NCBI RefSeq assembly: GCF_037975245.1
Contig: NC_092570.1
Span: 7,999,001-8,063,000, forward strand
Source: Apostichopus japonicus
Taxonomy: Eukaryota; Echinodermata; Holothuroidea; Aspidochirotida; Stichopodidae
Length of the DNA: 64,000 nt
Direction: 5' to 3'
How positions within the stretch are numbered: the first letter of the stretch is position 1; every line of letters begins with the position of its first letter. Shown piece after piece: positions 12,768 through 25,759 of this stretch. Made by a program: the position numbers and the translations under genes. The notes beneath the pieces were generated by a model. That model searched no databases. It was not told the DNA's origin and was given only the letters and a program-made list of their open reading frames with translations.

Positions 12768-14335
12768 GCTGAGCTACAGGCTTTGAATTACATACAGTAT
12801 GCCTATTAAACTCGGTTAAATAAAATGGGGTTGATATCTCGCTACCCTACTCACGCTCCTCAGTTTATTTACGGAGCTAATTAAATCTTATAACTGTTAT
12901 CTTTCCACTAATGGTGACAAACAGCTTGTGCATGTGTAAGCTGCTGCTTATAATGCCTGCTGTATACACTATGCGACAAGATTAAACATTGTACAGTTCA
13001 CTCCTTTATTGTCAAGCCAGAGATTGCGTTGCAAAAGCCCTCTCTCTCTAACTGTCTCTCTCTTCTCCGCTACGTTGGGAAAAAAATGTGATTAGGCTCG
13101 GAGATATATAGCTCATGCTCACGGTGAACAGACTACTTGTTTTGTTTGGGTCAGGTGGTGATTTGATTTTCAACCCACCGGTGGGATAGAAAAAACAGCT
13201 AAGGAGAATTCTATCGATCAATCCTTTTTTCTTTTTTTAAAACTTTAGTTCAATGTAACAAATCTTACTTGCTGATCTGTAGTCAGTTCATCTGTCACAA
13301 GGCTGAATGGCCTGGAGTGTCTTTTATGGTGTAAATGGTGTAAGAAAAGGTAGAAGAAATTGGCAGAAAACTACCCCATGTTTCTTCATGGGGTCGATGT
13401 ATCTGCAAGAAGTTTCCTAGGTCGGCCCTCTTGTTTGCCTTCATCTTGATACTACTACAGTCCTTCCATTCTTAGTCTTCTTGGAAATTGCAGATGGTAG
13501 CAATTCCTAAAAAAAAATATAATAAAAAAAAAATAAAAAAAAATAATACTTACTGTAAATTCCCTAATTTCCATATGTTTAAAATTCACTCTGCTTCCTT
13601 TCTTACTTTCTCATCACTTTTGCACTCCTCTCTTCTGTGTCTAAAGTGACACGGTCACATTTGGACACTGACCTCCTAGATGGTGACAGGTCACCACCGG
13701 TCAACATACCTCATCATTCTACCACCTTGAAGCACCACCATAGTGCAGTTGCCTTTAAAATGCATTGACCCTCGTTTTAAAGTTCAATTGACTTTGATAT
13801 TTAAAGTACTGTATACCAATTCTGACCCAAAAGATGCACTTATAAAACAATCTTCGATGCCAATAAATGGCATCAACCGATACAGCGGGGATGGGGGATG
13901 GGGGGGGGGGATGAATCCACCATTCTTGTACTGGAAGGGTTAAGATGTTAAATGTCATCCAGAGGAGGGGTCTGAGGGCAAAGGGGACAAACATTTTGTA
14001 AAATGGAGGTTGCTTACATTCAAAATGCTATGTTTTGCAACTTTTGAAACAATGTTGAGGAATTTGTTATTGTTTAGGTTGTACATGTGTTGTATGCTAG
14101 GATTACTGTGTAATATTTTGTTTTCAGGGGGGGGGGATGATAACGCTCTAATTTTATTCTGGGGACTAACCCCCCCCTACCACAAAGAGAACCCTCACCT
14201 TACCACAAAGAATATGTGTGGTTGTGTCATTGCTGTTCAGAAGTTTTATTTGCACATTATACTAGACCTACAGAAGGTAAGTCTACTGTGAAAGACACCT
14301 GTTATACATGTACCTTTAAAGGGCTTTATACTATA
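12768..14335. other. dlg1: dlg intron interior
   Basis: Non-coding. An A-rich patch is at 13508-13548, a possible diverged dispersed-repeat copy at about 13580-13740, and G runs near 13903 and 14128. No exon recognised. Confidence 0.5.
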
Positions 14336-14403
14336 GCTTAAAGTGTGCTATATACCTTAAAGTGTGCTATATACCTTTAAGTGTGCTATATTCCTTTAAG
14401 TGT
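14336..14403. repeat. 21-bp tandem repeat, about 3 copies
   Basis: The unit TTAAAGTGTGCTATATACC is repeated with small changes. Confidence 0.9.
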
Positions 14404-14739
14404 CTTGTAATTTGTTGAGAAGAGGAAGACGACTTTTGGTTAAGTGTTAAACATCTGTTGTGCCAGTATAAGGTTGTGTTAAGATTGTCAATAATTTGGA
14501 TTAAGCAAATTACAGAGCCTGTCTCTATTTAATTAATTTTAATTTAACAGGTAAAGTCTGTTACAATATATATATAAAGGAAGCCATAAAAAATTCAATC
14601 ATTTCTGGCTCGACGTTGTCATCTTTAAAGTTGCTCAAAACAGCTCTGCCATTAGTAGCAGGTAATTAGATGGTTTATATTGCACAGGCCATACTGCATA
14701 TATTATTCTACTGAAGTGGAACTATTGTACAGTATGTAC

Positions 14740-14775
14740 TACCAGGGAGTTGTTATGGATAACAACTCCCTGGTA
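14740..14775. repeat. Perfect 36-bp foldback, 17-bp arms
   Basis: Left arm TACCAGGGAGTTGTTAT, spacer GG, right arm ATAACAACTCCCTGGTA. The arms are perfect complements. The core GGGAGTTGTT/AACAACTCCC recurs in the foldback at 51875-51919 in otherwise unrelated surroundings. The two may be ends or minimal copies of one palindromic mobile element. Confidence 0.95.
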
Positions 14776-14810
14776 CCAGTAACAAGGGATTAAATTTCGT
14801 GGAATAAGAG

Positions 14811-15568
14811 ACAAAGTTTAGGGTCTCATAAGTTTATTAGCCTACAACAGGCACTGGTAGCCTTAAGCAGTTTATCCCTATGTCTACACCCCGAAATCGA
14901 TGAAAAACATGAAACATGAAAAAATTGGAAAAACCGGGGTGGAAATGCACACTACAAATGTGGTTAACTCACACTTACAACCCCCTCACACTAGATCATG
15001 TGGTCCGTTAATATATTCCATACTCTTCAATTGTACAGGTTGTATGATCATTGTGTGTGTGTGTAATATTACATCTTCACTGAGTGATTTACCCACAGTG
15101 GTGGGGCAGACTTAGACAATATGAATTACACAGTACCGTGACCTGATAAAAGATAATGATTGATCGAAAAATAATATTACAAAGTGAAGTTTAGGGTCTC
15201 ATCCATATATGAGCCTACAAACAGGCAGCCTTATGCAGTTTATCCCTATTTCTTTACCCCGAAATTCATGCAAAACATGATATTTTAACAACTTTTATAC
15301 AAAAAAAATTGGAAAAAATGAGGGTGGAGATGCCCAATACAAATGTGGTTAACTCACACTTACAACCCCCTCACACCAGATCATGTGGTCGGTTAATATA
15401 TTCCATACTGTTCAATTGTACAGGTTGTATATATGATCATTGTGTGTGGGTGTAATATTACATCTTCACTGAGTGATTTACCCACAGTGGTGGGGCAGAC
15501 TTAGACAATATGAATTACACAGTACCGTGACCTGATAAAAGATAATGATTGATCGGAAAATAATATTA
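14811..15568. repeat. Tandem duplication, 368- and 390-bp copies
   Basis: Copy one is 14811-15178 and copy two 15179-15568. Both start ACAAAGT and carry GTTTAGGGTCTCAT, CAGTTTATCCCTAT, TGTGGTTAACTCACACTTAC, CCACAGTGGTGGGGCAGACT and GATAATGATTGATCG. A third start (ACAAAGTGA) follows. Identity is high, so the duplication is fairly recent. Confidence 0.95.
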
Positions 15569-17382
15569 CAAAGTGACTTTGGATTTATATTACTCAGGAT
15601 AATGAAATCATGAGGAAGTTGTAAAGCTTTGACAGTTTCTTATTGTACAGTACATGCAATTCCATGTCAGGGTTATTTTAAGTTTTGTTTATCAGTTATG
15701 ACAATTATTATTATTTAGTATAAACCTTCCACCATGCCTGGAGAGATATATTGAAAAGTGAGAGGTTAAATAACAATGTAAAGTTATAATTGTAGGGCAT
15801 GTATGTAAAGTTACTGTGATATGATCTATGGGATCAGGGTACAGTATGAGGGGGAGGGGGGGGGGAGGAAAAATATTGTTTCCTTTATTCTCTAGAGGCA
15901 TGTACAATATGTATGTATGTGTATTTACATTGTAACAATTTCCTCTATGAGGAGTGCCGGCCAGCCGATTCAGGGTTCTTGGCCTAAGATGTAGTATTGT
16001 AATTGGCCACCGAATGAAGATAAACACAAAATAAATCCAGAGAGGTGATTGTATTTTTAACACAGATTTATTGAAAAGAAAACTTCTTACAGTAAGGTTA
16101 CAGTAAGTGTGTTGTACTGGATGTGTTGTACAAACTTGAGGCTATGTGGCTCTGAAGCCTACCATCAAGAATGTTTCTTCCAACAGCAACCAGAGTAGAC
16201 TGTCCAATCTCTCCCAGGTAATGCATTTTATATAAATCCCTTCACAATACATGGATATACCACATGTATACAAATGATGAACTTTACCCTACAACTTAGC
16301 TTTTAGACATAATACACAAATACTCCAGTGCATTTCTACCATCGCCAAACAATTGTACTCCTTTACAGAGTTGTGATCACATGAGTATCCCTAGAAAATA
16401 TCACATGTGTTACATCACAATCCCAGGATAAGCCTGATACCACATGCCGATATATAGGAGCAGCCCCAAAAGCCGTAATATGCCAACAATTACAACTGGT
16501 TTAATTTAATGCCAGAAGAGATAATTCCCATATAATTCCAAGGGGATTTGAACTACCACACTGGTTCCACACAGAACTCCCATTGCTCCACAACTTTACT
16601 GGACATAACAGAGTTATACTATGTCACACATACCCATACATCCAGTGTATCCTGACAGTAACTTGAATTATAAACAACTCATGGCCAGAAATCTGAGGTA
16701 CTTTACTTCACATTAGTTGCTGAGAAAGAGCTACTTCTAATGTGTTGTTGTTGTTGTTATTGTGCTCTTCTTTTGTTTCCCAAATATTAAAATCACATGT
16801 ACTATACTGTACCATCTTGGGTACATGTTCATTCAAACAATATAACCTTGTACAATGAAGCCATTTTGAACTACACAGTTATTGTTAATATTGAATAATG
16901 TTGAGATTGTTCCAACCAGACTGTATATTTGTTTTACTGTCACTTAAAACAGAGATGATGTGTGATTTTATTGTTGGAATCTTTGTGATCTTTGTACCTG
17001 GATATCAATCTTTGGATGACAAGAGTAAAGCTCTTATTAAAATAAGTAAACAGTACATGTAGAATCGAATCCTGATTCTGCTCTCTGGATTTGACACAAA
17101 AACTTACGTTAGTAGAACCTGATTGCAGTGTGTATATTTTACATTCATTGCACTGTCTGCACATGATTCCTAGGAATATGCACACCTCCTGTAGGTCTTA
17201 GTGCAGCCACACAGCCCCATGCCCATTGCCCTAGTATAGATCTACGAGAGTGCACTGTAGACTTCAGGACTGTTGTACCATATATAGGGCTGAGTTCAAC
17301 TATGCAGCTACTGTACCTGTGTAGTCTGACTCTGTGCAACAGTAACTACAACAACCACTTTTTGGTTACATCTTTCAAGTAA
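15569..17382. other. dlg1: dlg intron interior
   Basis: Non-coding, with a G-rich run near 15850-15868. Minus-strand ORFs of up to 123 codons here show no protein-like motif. Nothing else recognised. Confidence 0.5.
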
Positions 17383-18217
17383 TATATAAATATGCATAGT
17401 TCACTGCTCTACCATTACCAACTGATGTCATCAGTCCTATGCTGCAGCTCGATGCATATAAATATGCATAGTTCACATCTATACCATTACTAACTGATGT
17501 CATCAGTCCTATGCTACAGCTCCATGCATATAAATATGCATAGTTCACATCTATACCATTACTAACTGATGTCATCAATCCTATGCTGCAGCTCGATGCA
17601 TATAAATATGCATCTATTTCACATCTATACCATTACTAACTGATGTCATCAGTCCTATGCTGCAGCTCCATGCATATAAATATGCATAGTTCACATCTCT
17701 GCCATTACTAACTGATGTCATCAGTCCTATGCTACAACTCCATGCATATAAATATGCATAGTTTTCAGCTCTACAGTTACTAACTGATGTCATCAGTCCT
17801 ATGCTGCAGCTCCATGCATATAAATATGCATAGTTCACAGCTCTACGGTTACTAGCTGATGTCATCAGTCCTATGCTACAACTCCATGCATATAAATATG
17901 CATAGTTTACAGCTCTACGGTTACTAACTGATGTCATCAGTCCTATGCTACAGCCCCATGCATATGCATAGTTCACAGCTCTATCATTACTAACTGATGT
18001 CATCAGTCCTATGCTGCAGCCCCATGCATATGCATAGTTCACAGCTCTATCATTACTAACTGATGTCATTAGTCCTGTGCTGCAGCTCCATGCATATAAA
18101 TATGCATAGTTCACAGCTCTACCATTGCCAACTGATGTCATCAGTCCTATGCTACAGGTCCATGCATAAACATATGCATAGTTCACATCTCTACCATTAC
18201 CAACTGATGTCATCATG
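17383..18217. repeat. 72-bp satellite, 12 copies, with two internal palindromes
   Basis: The unit contains ATGCATATAAATATGCAT (palindromic apart from its centre), a spacer of about 25 bp, then CTGATGTCATCAG (also palindromic, CRE-like) and CCTATGCTGCAGCTCC. The TGATGTCAT core occurs 12 times between about 17421 and 18206, mostly 72 bp apart. Two or three units near 17950-18060 lack six bases (TAAATA) and are 66 bp long. Because both lengths are multiples of three, open frames run through the array on both strands. The longest is 246 codons, on the minus strand at 17614-18354, with a 24-residue repeat. I treat this as a by-product of the repeat. Confidence 0.95.
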
Positions 18218-18962
18218 CATGTATAGTACACACAGTTTACACATACTGTTTTTATAACAAATCTAGCAAAACTGCAAATTATCTTGCTTGTTGTGTCCAC
18301 TTGAGTGTTTCTTTCCAAGTATTTTCTATAGAGACAGAGCAGAAAATCAAGCAATATAAGTTAGACTTTGATATTTCACTCTCGGCAGATCCCGGATGGA
18401 ACGGAAGGTGAGGTGTGTTTCCTGTGGGAAGGCACAGCTTAGGCCTTGTTATCAAAGGAGTGCAATCTCTCTTGCTCCAAGACACCTCTTACTCCCCCTC
18501 CCTCTCCCCCTTCCCTCCCTCTTCCTTTCGCTCTTCCCTTCCCTCCCTCTCCCCTTCCCCCCCTCTCCCCCTTCACTGCAGTTAGCACTGGTAAAACCAG
18601 ACACCTTGTCGATTACACAGAGGAAAAAATTAAGTGTAAGCAAAGAGTTCAAATAGCAACTATCCTGCAAGGAATTGATGAGAGGATCGAATAACTACCA
18701 AAAAAAAAACAAACCTAAAATCACCTGAACAATGGAAAAACGGTAACTATTTTAGCAACAATCCTTATTGATGCTATAGTACACAAAGATAACAATGACC
18801 CCGTGCCACACTGCACTTTGTTTTGCCATTCTTTACTTTGATTTGCTCATCATCTTAGGAATTAATTCAAGTGATTAAAGCTGGCTCAAATTTACCTTCT
18901 TAAAGAAGTATCGTGGGTTTAAGTATTAAGGTACTGTTCAGTATAACCTGCAGTTCTAAGCT
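18218..18962. other. dlg1: dlg intron interior
   Basis: Contains a C/T-rich tract at 18490-18575 (CCCTCCCTCTCCCC-type units). At 18388-18415 an acceptor-like CTCTCGGCAG is followed by ATGGAACGGAAG and a donor-like GTGAGG. That is too short to call an exon. Confidence 0.5.
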
Positions 18963-19028
18963 GTTTGATGCTAAATGTAAATGTAGTTACGTTTAGTTTG
19001 ATGCTAAATGTAAATGTAGTTACGTTTA
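18963..19028. repeat. 33-bp perfect tandem duplication
   Basis: Two head-to-tail identical copies, 18963-18995 and 18996-19028, each starting GTTTGATGCTAAATGTAAAT. Confidence 0.97.
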
Positions 19029-19836
19029 AGTATATCCCAATGGTTAGGAATTAAGCTTCCCATGTGATGATCGTTGCAAAAAATGCCCCCAAACCCCCCA
19101 ATAAACAATGGCTATTTCTGAGCATTCTCTTTTAGATGAGTGTTCAGAGAGTGACGAGACAGGGGGTTTCATTGTCAAACCCAAACCTGCCCAGCCCCAC
19201 CCCCCCCTGGGACTGCCAGTTAAAGTCCCCATCTGACAAAATTTTTCTTGTAAGTTATTCCAATGTTGTGTTCTCTTTCATTGAAAGTGGGAACCTTCAA
19301 ATTATGAAGAATCATCGGCCACAAAAGAGTCTGATTGGAGAAAGTATATTTATGGATATTGGATTTATAACGATTAATTACATCGTGTGAAGTTTTATAA
19401 ATTTTGCCGATCTAACTTTGTCTAATCTTTACCAATTGCACTGATTTTGAAAACACACTGGTGTTTGAGTTATAATGGCAAACAAAACACAGCCTGTGTT
19501 TTGCTGATTTAGCTTACAATAGCCTATGTACATAGCCACTAATAACTGTCATGATAGCCCTATGTATAATTGAGACTGAACCTCTGTGAGTATTCAAAAC
19601 GAAAAAAAAAAAACACGTCTTCATTTCATTGAATGTTGACGGATGTAACTTATGCAACACTTGTTCCGAGTCATTAAGAGTGCTGCACTATGAAATTGCC
19701 AATATCAATCAATCAATTGGCTGTATGAACATGTCATGCAGAAAATAACCATAATTTCGAGCAATAAATTAGAATGATAATATACATCATTGAACATGCT
19801 ATGAAGAAGACTTGTAAGATCCAGCATATACTTCGA

Positions 19837-19983
19837 TTTACTTCTCTTACCTGTCTCCAATTTACGTATGCACTGTCCCATCTACCTTAACTACATGACC
19901 GTTAATGTTTTTAATACAGCCCCATTTATATCCCACCTCAGTGGGGCTTTGCCCACATTCTCCTCCTTGGAAATGTACCATTC
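19837..19983 (+). repeat. Dispersed-repeat copy (diverged)
   Basis: Shares TTTACTTCTCTTACCTGTCT at its start, an ATGCACTGTCCCATCTACCT-type centre and CTTGGAAATGTACCATT at its end with the copies at 29931 and, in reverse, 31049. Confidence 0.65.
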
Positions 19984-20071
19984 AGAAAACTGTACAACTA
20001 TGAGTGTTTTTTTATGATTATTTTTTTATAAATTTCCCAGCTATTTAGTTTTGGAGCATTGTTCACTAGAT

Positions 20072-21139
20072 CAGGGCTGAAAAACCTTGCGAACCTTTCG
20101 AACCAGGTTCGCGGGAAATCCGCGATGCTCGCGGGAAATCTAGCCTGGCTGGAGAAAAAAAAAATCGGGGAAAAAAAAACGGGACGAAACTTAAAAAAAA
20201 ACATGAAGGAGCAAAAAAGTACATCTGTAAAAACAATAAGGAAAATTTCATAAGAAAAGTTTCAGAAACAAAAGTATTTTCTAGAATTTCAAAAAATACG
20301 GAAAAAATACTATCCTACCATAGTTAAGTGCATAGCAAATAGCCTAACCACCTCGCCGGTTACAGATCTCACGTAACTACAAAAACACAACTAATTGTAT
20401 TTTGTGAACTTGACGTTTTCTACAAGAACATGGAAATAATATTAAGCATTTAGTTAATCATGCCAAGTGGCCTAAAACATATTTTATTACAAGGTTTACT
20501 TTCATAAAGATGGCCATAGCTAGTGGGGCCTCGATGTGCTGCGTGTATCATGGGGAATACTCCATGAAACGTTTCTTGGAAACGTGCCAAAAATGTTAAC
20601 AAACAGGTGTAAGACAGGGGATGAGCGCGCAGTTGTTTGGTAAGGTACCTGGGAAAATTCGCAGCACATGTACAGTAAGTAGCCTACCGTGGTATATAAG
20701 TAGTGTTAAACCGTACTGCAGTTGTAAACTGATGTACGTATAGTGTGCGCTATTCATTGTTAGGCAGTCTATAAACGGGGCTTTGCCGAACGTTGTTTGT
20801 TTCATAATATCGGAAGTTTTGTAAGTTCAACTTTTTAAAGATTGTACAGTAAGGCAGATTAAATCTTTTTTCATTTTATAACATAATGTAGCTACTCTAA
20901 CTTGTCATTTTCAAATTTTCATCAGCTTCGTGACAATTTAAATTAAAAAAGTTGTCAGTATTTTGCATCCTCAACTGCGAATTTTTTATCGCCAGACACG
21001 CAAAAATAACAAATTTTCCGGGGTCTTTGCCCTCTGAACCCCACAAGGGGTTCCACCCCTTGACCCCACCAGGGCCCTAGGGCGGGCCCCTGGACCCCGG
21101 CGAACACCGGCGGGAAATCGGAAGTGTTTTCCAACACTG
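20072..21139. mobile_element. Non-autonomous hAT transposon, 1,068 bp
   Basis: Flanked by a perfect 8-bp target-site duplication, CACTAGAT (20064-20071 and 21140-21147). The left terminus CAGGGCTGAAAAAC and the reverse complement of the right terminus, CAGTGTTGGAAAAC, agree at 11 of 14 positions and fit the hAT pattern CAGNGNTGGAAAA. Next to the left end are repeated CGCGGGAAATC motifs and GGTTCG/CGAACC inverted pairs, and near the right end CGGCGGGAAATC. The right subterminal 150 bp is markedly GC-rich. No transposase or BED/hATC coding remains. Insertion is in the dlg intron. Confidence 0.93.
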
Positions 21140-21147
21140 CACTAGAT

Positions 21148-23801
21148 CTATGCTAATTTTTATTGTTTTGAAATTTAAAAAAATTATATATTTAAAAAAC
21201 ACACTCCTAGGCTGCTGCCCACTTACAGTTACCATATCTACAATTCTGAAGGGTTACAATAGCATTTGTCATGCAGTGTGTTGAATGTATTAAATTATAA
21301 ATTATATAGCATATTGAATCTGTGATATAAGAAATTGTGAAAATATACTGTACATAGCATATAAAGTATGGTCCATTGTTATTTTAATGCAGCTTTGATA
21401 AAGTTGTTGACTTCAATACTCCAGTATGTATGTTAGTTTTATGATGTAATTGGGAAAATAAATAACAGGTAATGTTGCATGCTTAAAGTCAAACTAATTA
21501 TAATTATCAGGCACAAAAAACAGAAAGAAAAAAATGATTTTATTTATTCACAGTCAACCTGTACTAATTGCATTGTTTGTATGTATAGATGTTTTTTTTT
21601 TTATTGAGCTTGGTTTGATTATCTAGGAGCTAATAAATGGGCACAAATTATGTTACCGTAGAGATACAGTAGTGTAAGATTAGAGGGAAAACTAGAAACA
21701 ATAACTTGTGAGAACTATGTCCTCAGAACACTGCTGGGAAATCATTTTTTTTCTTCCCAAAAGCAAAGTAGCTTTTTGTAACTTAAGTGGATTATTCTAA
21801 ACAAGCATCTTTGAATTTTGACTGAAATATTACTTTAAATTTAGGACGGCTCTGCATCCAACCCTTGTCACTGCTATTGCATTAGCTAACAAAGCCTAAA
21901 CTCGTTAAGAATGTACTGTGTATAATTTTTAATCCAATCCCATTGAGTCCTCAGAGGGTTGTTGCCCTTGTATTCCTTTGTATTTTAGTATTCATCAAAA
22001 GACGGCAAGTGGAAATTTTTAAAATTAATCTATTACAATTTTAGGATTTTTGTTGTTGTATATAAACTGTACAAAAGCAGTGCAAAGATCTGCGTTATAT
22101 GTGGGTTTCTGTTTAGTTGTAAGGTTTACCCTTGTGTAATAATTGAAATGCTAGTAGTAGTATTTTAATAGACTGCAGACTGTCTTTCCAAGTATATACT
22201 TAGAAACAACCCAATCTCAAAACTAGTAATTTGTTCATATGAAAACTAGATTTTTCTTCCCTAAAGAAGGGGATATTTTGAAATGAAACAGCTGCACTGG
22301 GAATGTCAGATGAGAATATTACTCAGGATATAAAAGGGGGAACTATGTATACAGTGACAGAAAATTGCTAAAATTGCTACACAGTCTTCACATCTTAAAC
22401 CAAACCTTTCAGCCCTTTTTTGACAGTTGTTGGAATGTGTACGGTAGTCTTTGTGTTCACAAGTTTTCATGGCCACAAACATTAGCTGAGAAAGGCAGTT
22501 TTCTATCTTTTTCATCATTCTATACTGATCCTATTTAATATATAGTTTGTGTACTTTAGAGCATGCATTTGATGATGGAGAAAGGTGGTTTCATGAGAGT
22601 TGTCAGGAGCTAAATAAATTTGATAAAAAAATGTAGATTTGTGAATTCAAATTTTAGAATATGAAGATGACCAGACTATATATAGTATGTGTATGTAATT
22701 CCTGTGAAGAATATTGGCTTGTCTATATATAGGTTAACTGCATATTTTGTTTATATTATTTTTTGGGGTAAAACTTATTTCAAGTCCCAACAGGACAAGC
22801 TTACACTAACATATGGGAAATACAACTTTTAATTAGACAGACAAGGACAATTTTTTGGAATATTGAGTGAAGTTTTATCAGCAGTGGATACTGAATTCAA
22901 TACTGTGATTTAAGAATTGATTTTATACAAAGTAATAGTGAGTTTTCAGGAGCATTATTTGTGTCAAAACAATTATGCTGTTGGAAGTTTCTCGCGTCAT
23001 GCAAGGTAAAAGGAATCTAGGACTGGTTATTATAATCCTCATTGTCTATCGTCTTTATTGTGTGTTCCATTGTTTTCTTTGTATGTAAATTAGGGACATG
23101 GGATGGGGGGAGGGGGAGGGGGAGAAGGGAGAAGTGGAAGGGAATGTTAATCCATAGTTAATATATGTAACTTAAAAACAGATTAAATTCACACTTACAA
23201 ATAAATAAAAATGGAAAACTGACTGGGAAGTTGTTAATTTAATTACTTTGCTCTTTTCCATTCAAATTGTTAAAGGTCTCAATTTTTAAGCTTTTGCTAT
23301 AATCTCAGAACCAGCCTTAAATACTTTTTAACACTTTGGCATGTTTAATTTACCAACCTTTCATATTGGGGATCAGTGTGTTTGAGTTTCTTTTAATATT
23401 GTAAATCAAGAACTAAACTTAAGGACTCTGCATATCCATCGTATCCTTGTGCGACATGGAGCAACACCCCGAGAGCAAAATCTCATCTGCTGCTGTTTAT
23501 TGAGTTATCCATGTAATTTGAAGTAGCCGAGTATCATCACCTGACATGTGGGTCAAGTGGGTAGGTGAGAAACCACTGTGCAAGATGGAGCCTTGGGCAG
23601 CAGCGGCGGGATGAAGCAAGTGTCTTCTTTATTAGGATGGAGGAGGATGGATGAAACATGAATGTGGAGTGGATCGCTCTTACTAATTCCAACCCAGAGA
23701 CGGTGATAGATGATAGATGAAAGCAGCGTATAGGTGATGAAGGGAGGTAGTTTGTCCAATATATTTAAAGCAAGGTGTCTCCTCTTTGCACTTTTCATCT
23801 G
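21148..23801. other. dlg1: dlg intron interior
   Basis: AT-rich single-copy-looking DNA with a G-rich patch near 23100-23140. No exon or mobile element recognised. Confidence 0.55.
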
Positions 23802-23809
23802 GCAGGAGA

Positions 23810-25294
23810 CAGGGTTCGCAGGTTTCTTCCGGGGGTGGAAAAAACCGCGGAATAAACCGCGGTTTTTTCCACTCGGAAGAAATAGGTTTCTTCCAGTTTC
23901 TTCCGGACAAAATGGAAGAAACTCATTTTTGGGGAAAAAACTGTTGATAAAGTTTCATAACAACCTGCAATGATTTCTAACTATGTAGTAAATGGACAAG
24001 AAGCACTATAGTGTCATCTAGGTAGACTATATCTAGGTTTGGAGCACATGACCTGCCTCCAGCATATACTGTACTGTACACAATATAGTAAGTAGGCTAC
24101 TAGCATCGGACAATTCAGGGAACAACTATGGGCAAGCAATATTTTGCAGACCAGAATGGTCCTGATTATAGCTCAGTTCTTAGTTAAAAAACTAGTTTCT
24201 GAGTGGAGAGGCAAGTGTTCCCTGGAAACTAGTGTAGGCCTACTACTATGCACACTCATTACTACAATTACATTTGACCACTATGGCCATATTTTGTGGA
24301 GATTGAACTCAAGACATGAGGGTTACAGATTCGACTGGAAGTTGTAGTGTGAAATAAGGGCTGGCTTGTGGCCAGCTGTGTTTAATGGGTGTGAAGACTC
24401 GCGCAAAAGAAACGTCTAATGCCGGTAATCTGACCTAGTTTTGAATGAGGTGTAACACAAGTCGATCGCAGAAAATACACACAGCTTGCTACCATCGGTA
24501 ATTATACACTAGTATAGTCAGTACATGCAGCTGTGGTCAATACCCACAGCACAGTGTATTCAAACAATGCAGCGATGGACATCTCAGGTCCAACTAAAGA
24601 TAACAAGGTATCACGGTTCATTACTGTACTGTCTGCATTAAGTAGCGACACAAACTAAACGTCACTTGCAAGCATCAGAAAGTTAACTTTTTCAGATGGC
24701 CGCACACGGTTTGGGGAGAGTCTTCACTGCCTTTAATTGTGGATGTTTGTTCTTTTTGCTGTTGGGATGACAAGTCCTCCAGTTAACTACAAGTTGTATT
24801 TTAGGGAGTTGCAGAAATTAAACTGTTGCTTAAATCTAACAGATATTGTTCGGCTAATTTCTTGGTGTTCATTGTATTAAATCCTCAGTGCATGGGCCAA
24901 TCCAGGTTAATCATTCATACAGTATGGCCAGTTATGCAATTCTGGTTGATGGGGGATGGCGAGATGATAAGTAGTCCTTCAATATTGTTATTTATAAGCA
25001 AACATATTTTGGTGTAGAGAAACAACCCAAAATTATAATCAAAACAAAAATATCATATTTTGATGGTTTCAATGGTAGGCATTTCAGTCAGATGATGGTG
25101 AACTATTTGTCTCTTTATCATGTATGTGGGTTGTGCTGCGTATATGCCAATTTTCACAGTTTCTTCCAGTTTCTTCCGGTTTCTTCCAGTTTCTTCCGGA
25201 AGAAACTGGAAGAAACCTGGAAGAAACAGGTTTCTTCCAGTTTCTTCCACGTCCCCGGAAGAAATAGGTTTCTTCCGGAAGAAACCGAACCCTG
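23810..25294. mobile_element. Non-autonomous hAT transposon, 1,485 bp
   Basis: Flanked by a perfect 8-bp target-site duplication, GCAGGAGA (23802-23809 and 25295-25302). The left terminus is CAGGGTTCGCAGGTTTCTTC and the reverse complement of the right terminus CAGGGTTCGGTTTCTTCCGG: nine identical bases, a three-base offset, then the same GGTTTCTTCC motif. Subterminal zones at 23820-23930 and 25155-25290 are packed with direct and inverted copies of GGTTTCTTCC/GGAAGAAACC. A perfect 16-bp-arm palindrome centred on AATAAA lies at 23835-23872. I see no transposase. Overlapping ORFs at 25053-25463 are shadows of the repeats. Confidence 0.93.
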
Positions 25295-25759
25295 GCAGGA
25301 GAGATTGCAATTTTTTTTCAGACCGTTTCTTCCAGGAGGATGTACGAGTTGAAATCCAATAGCCATTCCCGAGATTAATTGATATATCGATCGGGTAAAA
25401 CCCAGTGGCATGAATGAAACATGAGACGGATATTACCTGAACGGATAGTTCCAAGCCAATCAAGCAAACTGATCCGAAAAACTGCTGAAAAGGGATTCTG
25501 GTGTAAGCTGTGTAAGACTAGCAGCTAATATAAAATCAAGATTGCTGTCATCGAGATCCACGTACTCTTTAAATGGAGTGTTTTAACAGACTTTCCTTAG
25601 GATTGACCTAGGAGTTGATAAAGATGGTAGATGTTCTTATATTTATTCCGTTCTCATCTCCTTAGTTGTCATATTCAGTTTTACACCTCCATGGGGAATG
25701 GCAATCTGGGCAGATATCTTATTCATAGTCATTTGCATTGGTTCCTCAAATCTCTCCCC

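Noticed and set aside
17614-18354. 246-codon minus-strand ORF with a 24-residue repeat
   Set aside because: It is produced by the 72-bp satellite, whose unit is a multiple of three. The + strand is open in parts too, and no non-repeat protein domain is attached.
18388-18415. 19-base exon-like segment (ATGGAACGGAAG before GTGAGG)
   Set aside because: Too short, and no homology or phase evidence.
25053-25463. 136-codon minus-strand ORF and its + strand partners
   Set aside because: They consist of GGAAGAAACC repeats from the hAT terminus, and the ORF runs across the insertion boundary.
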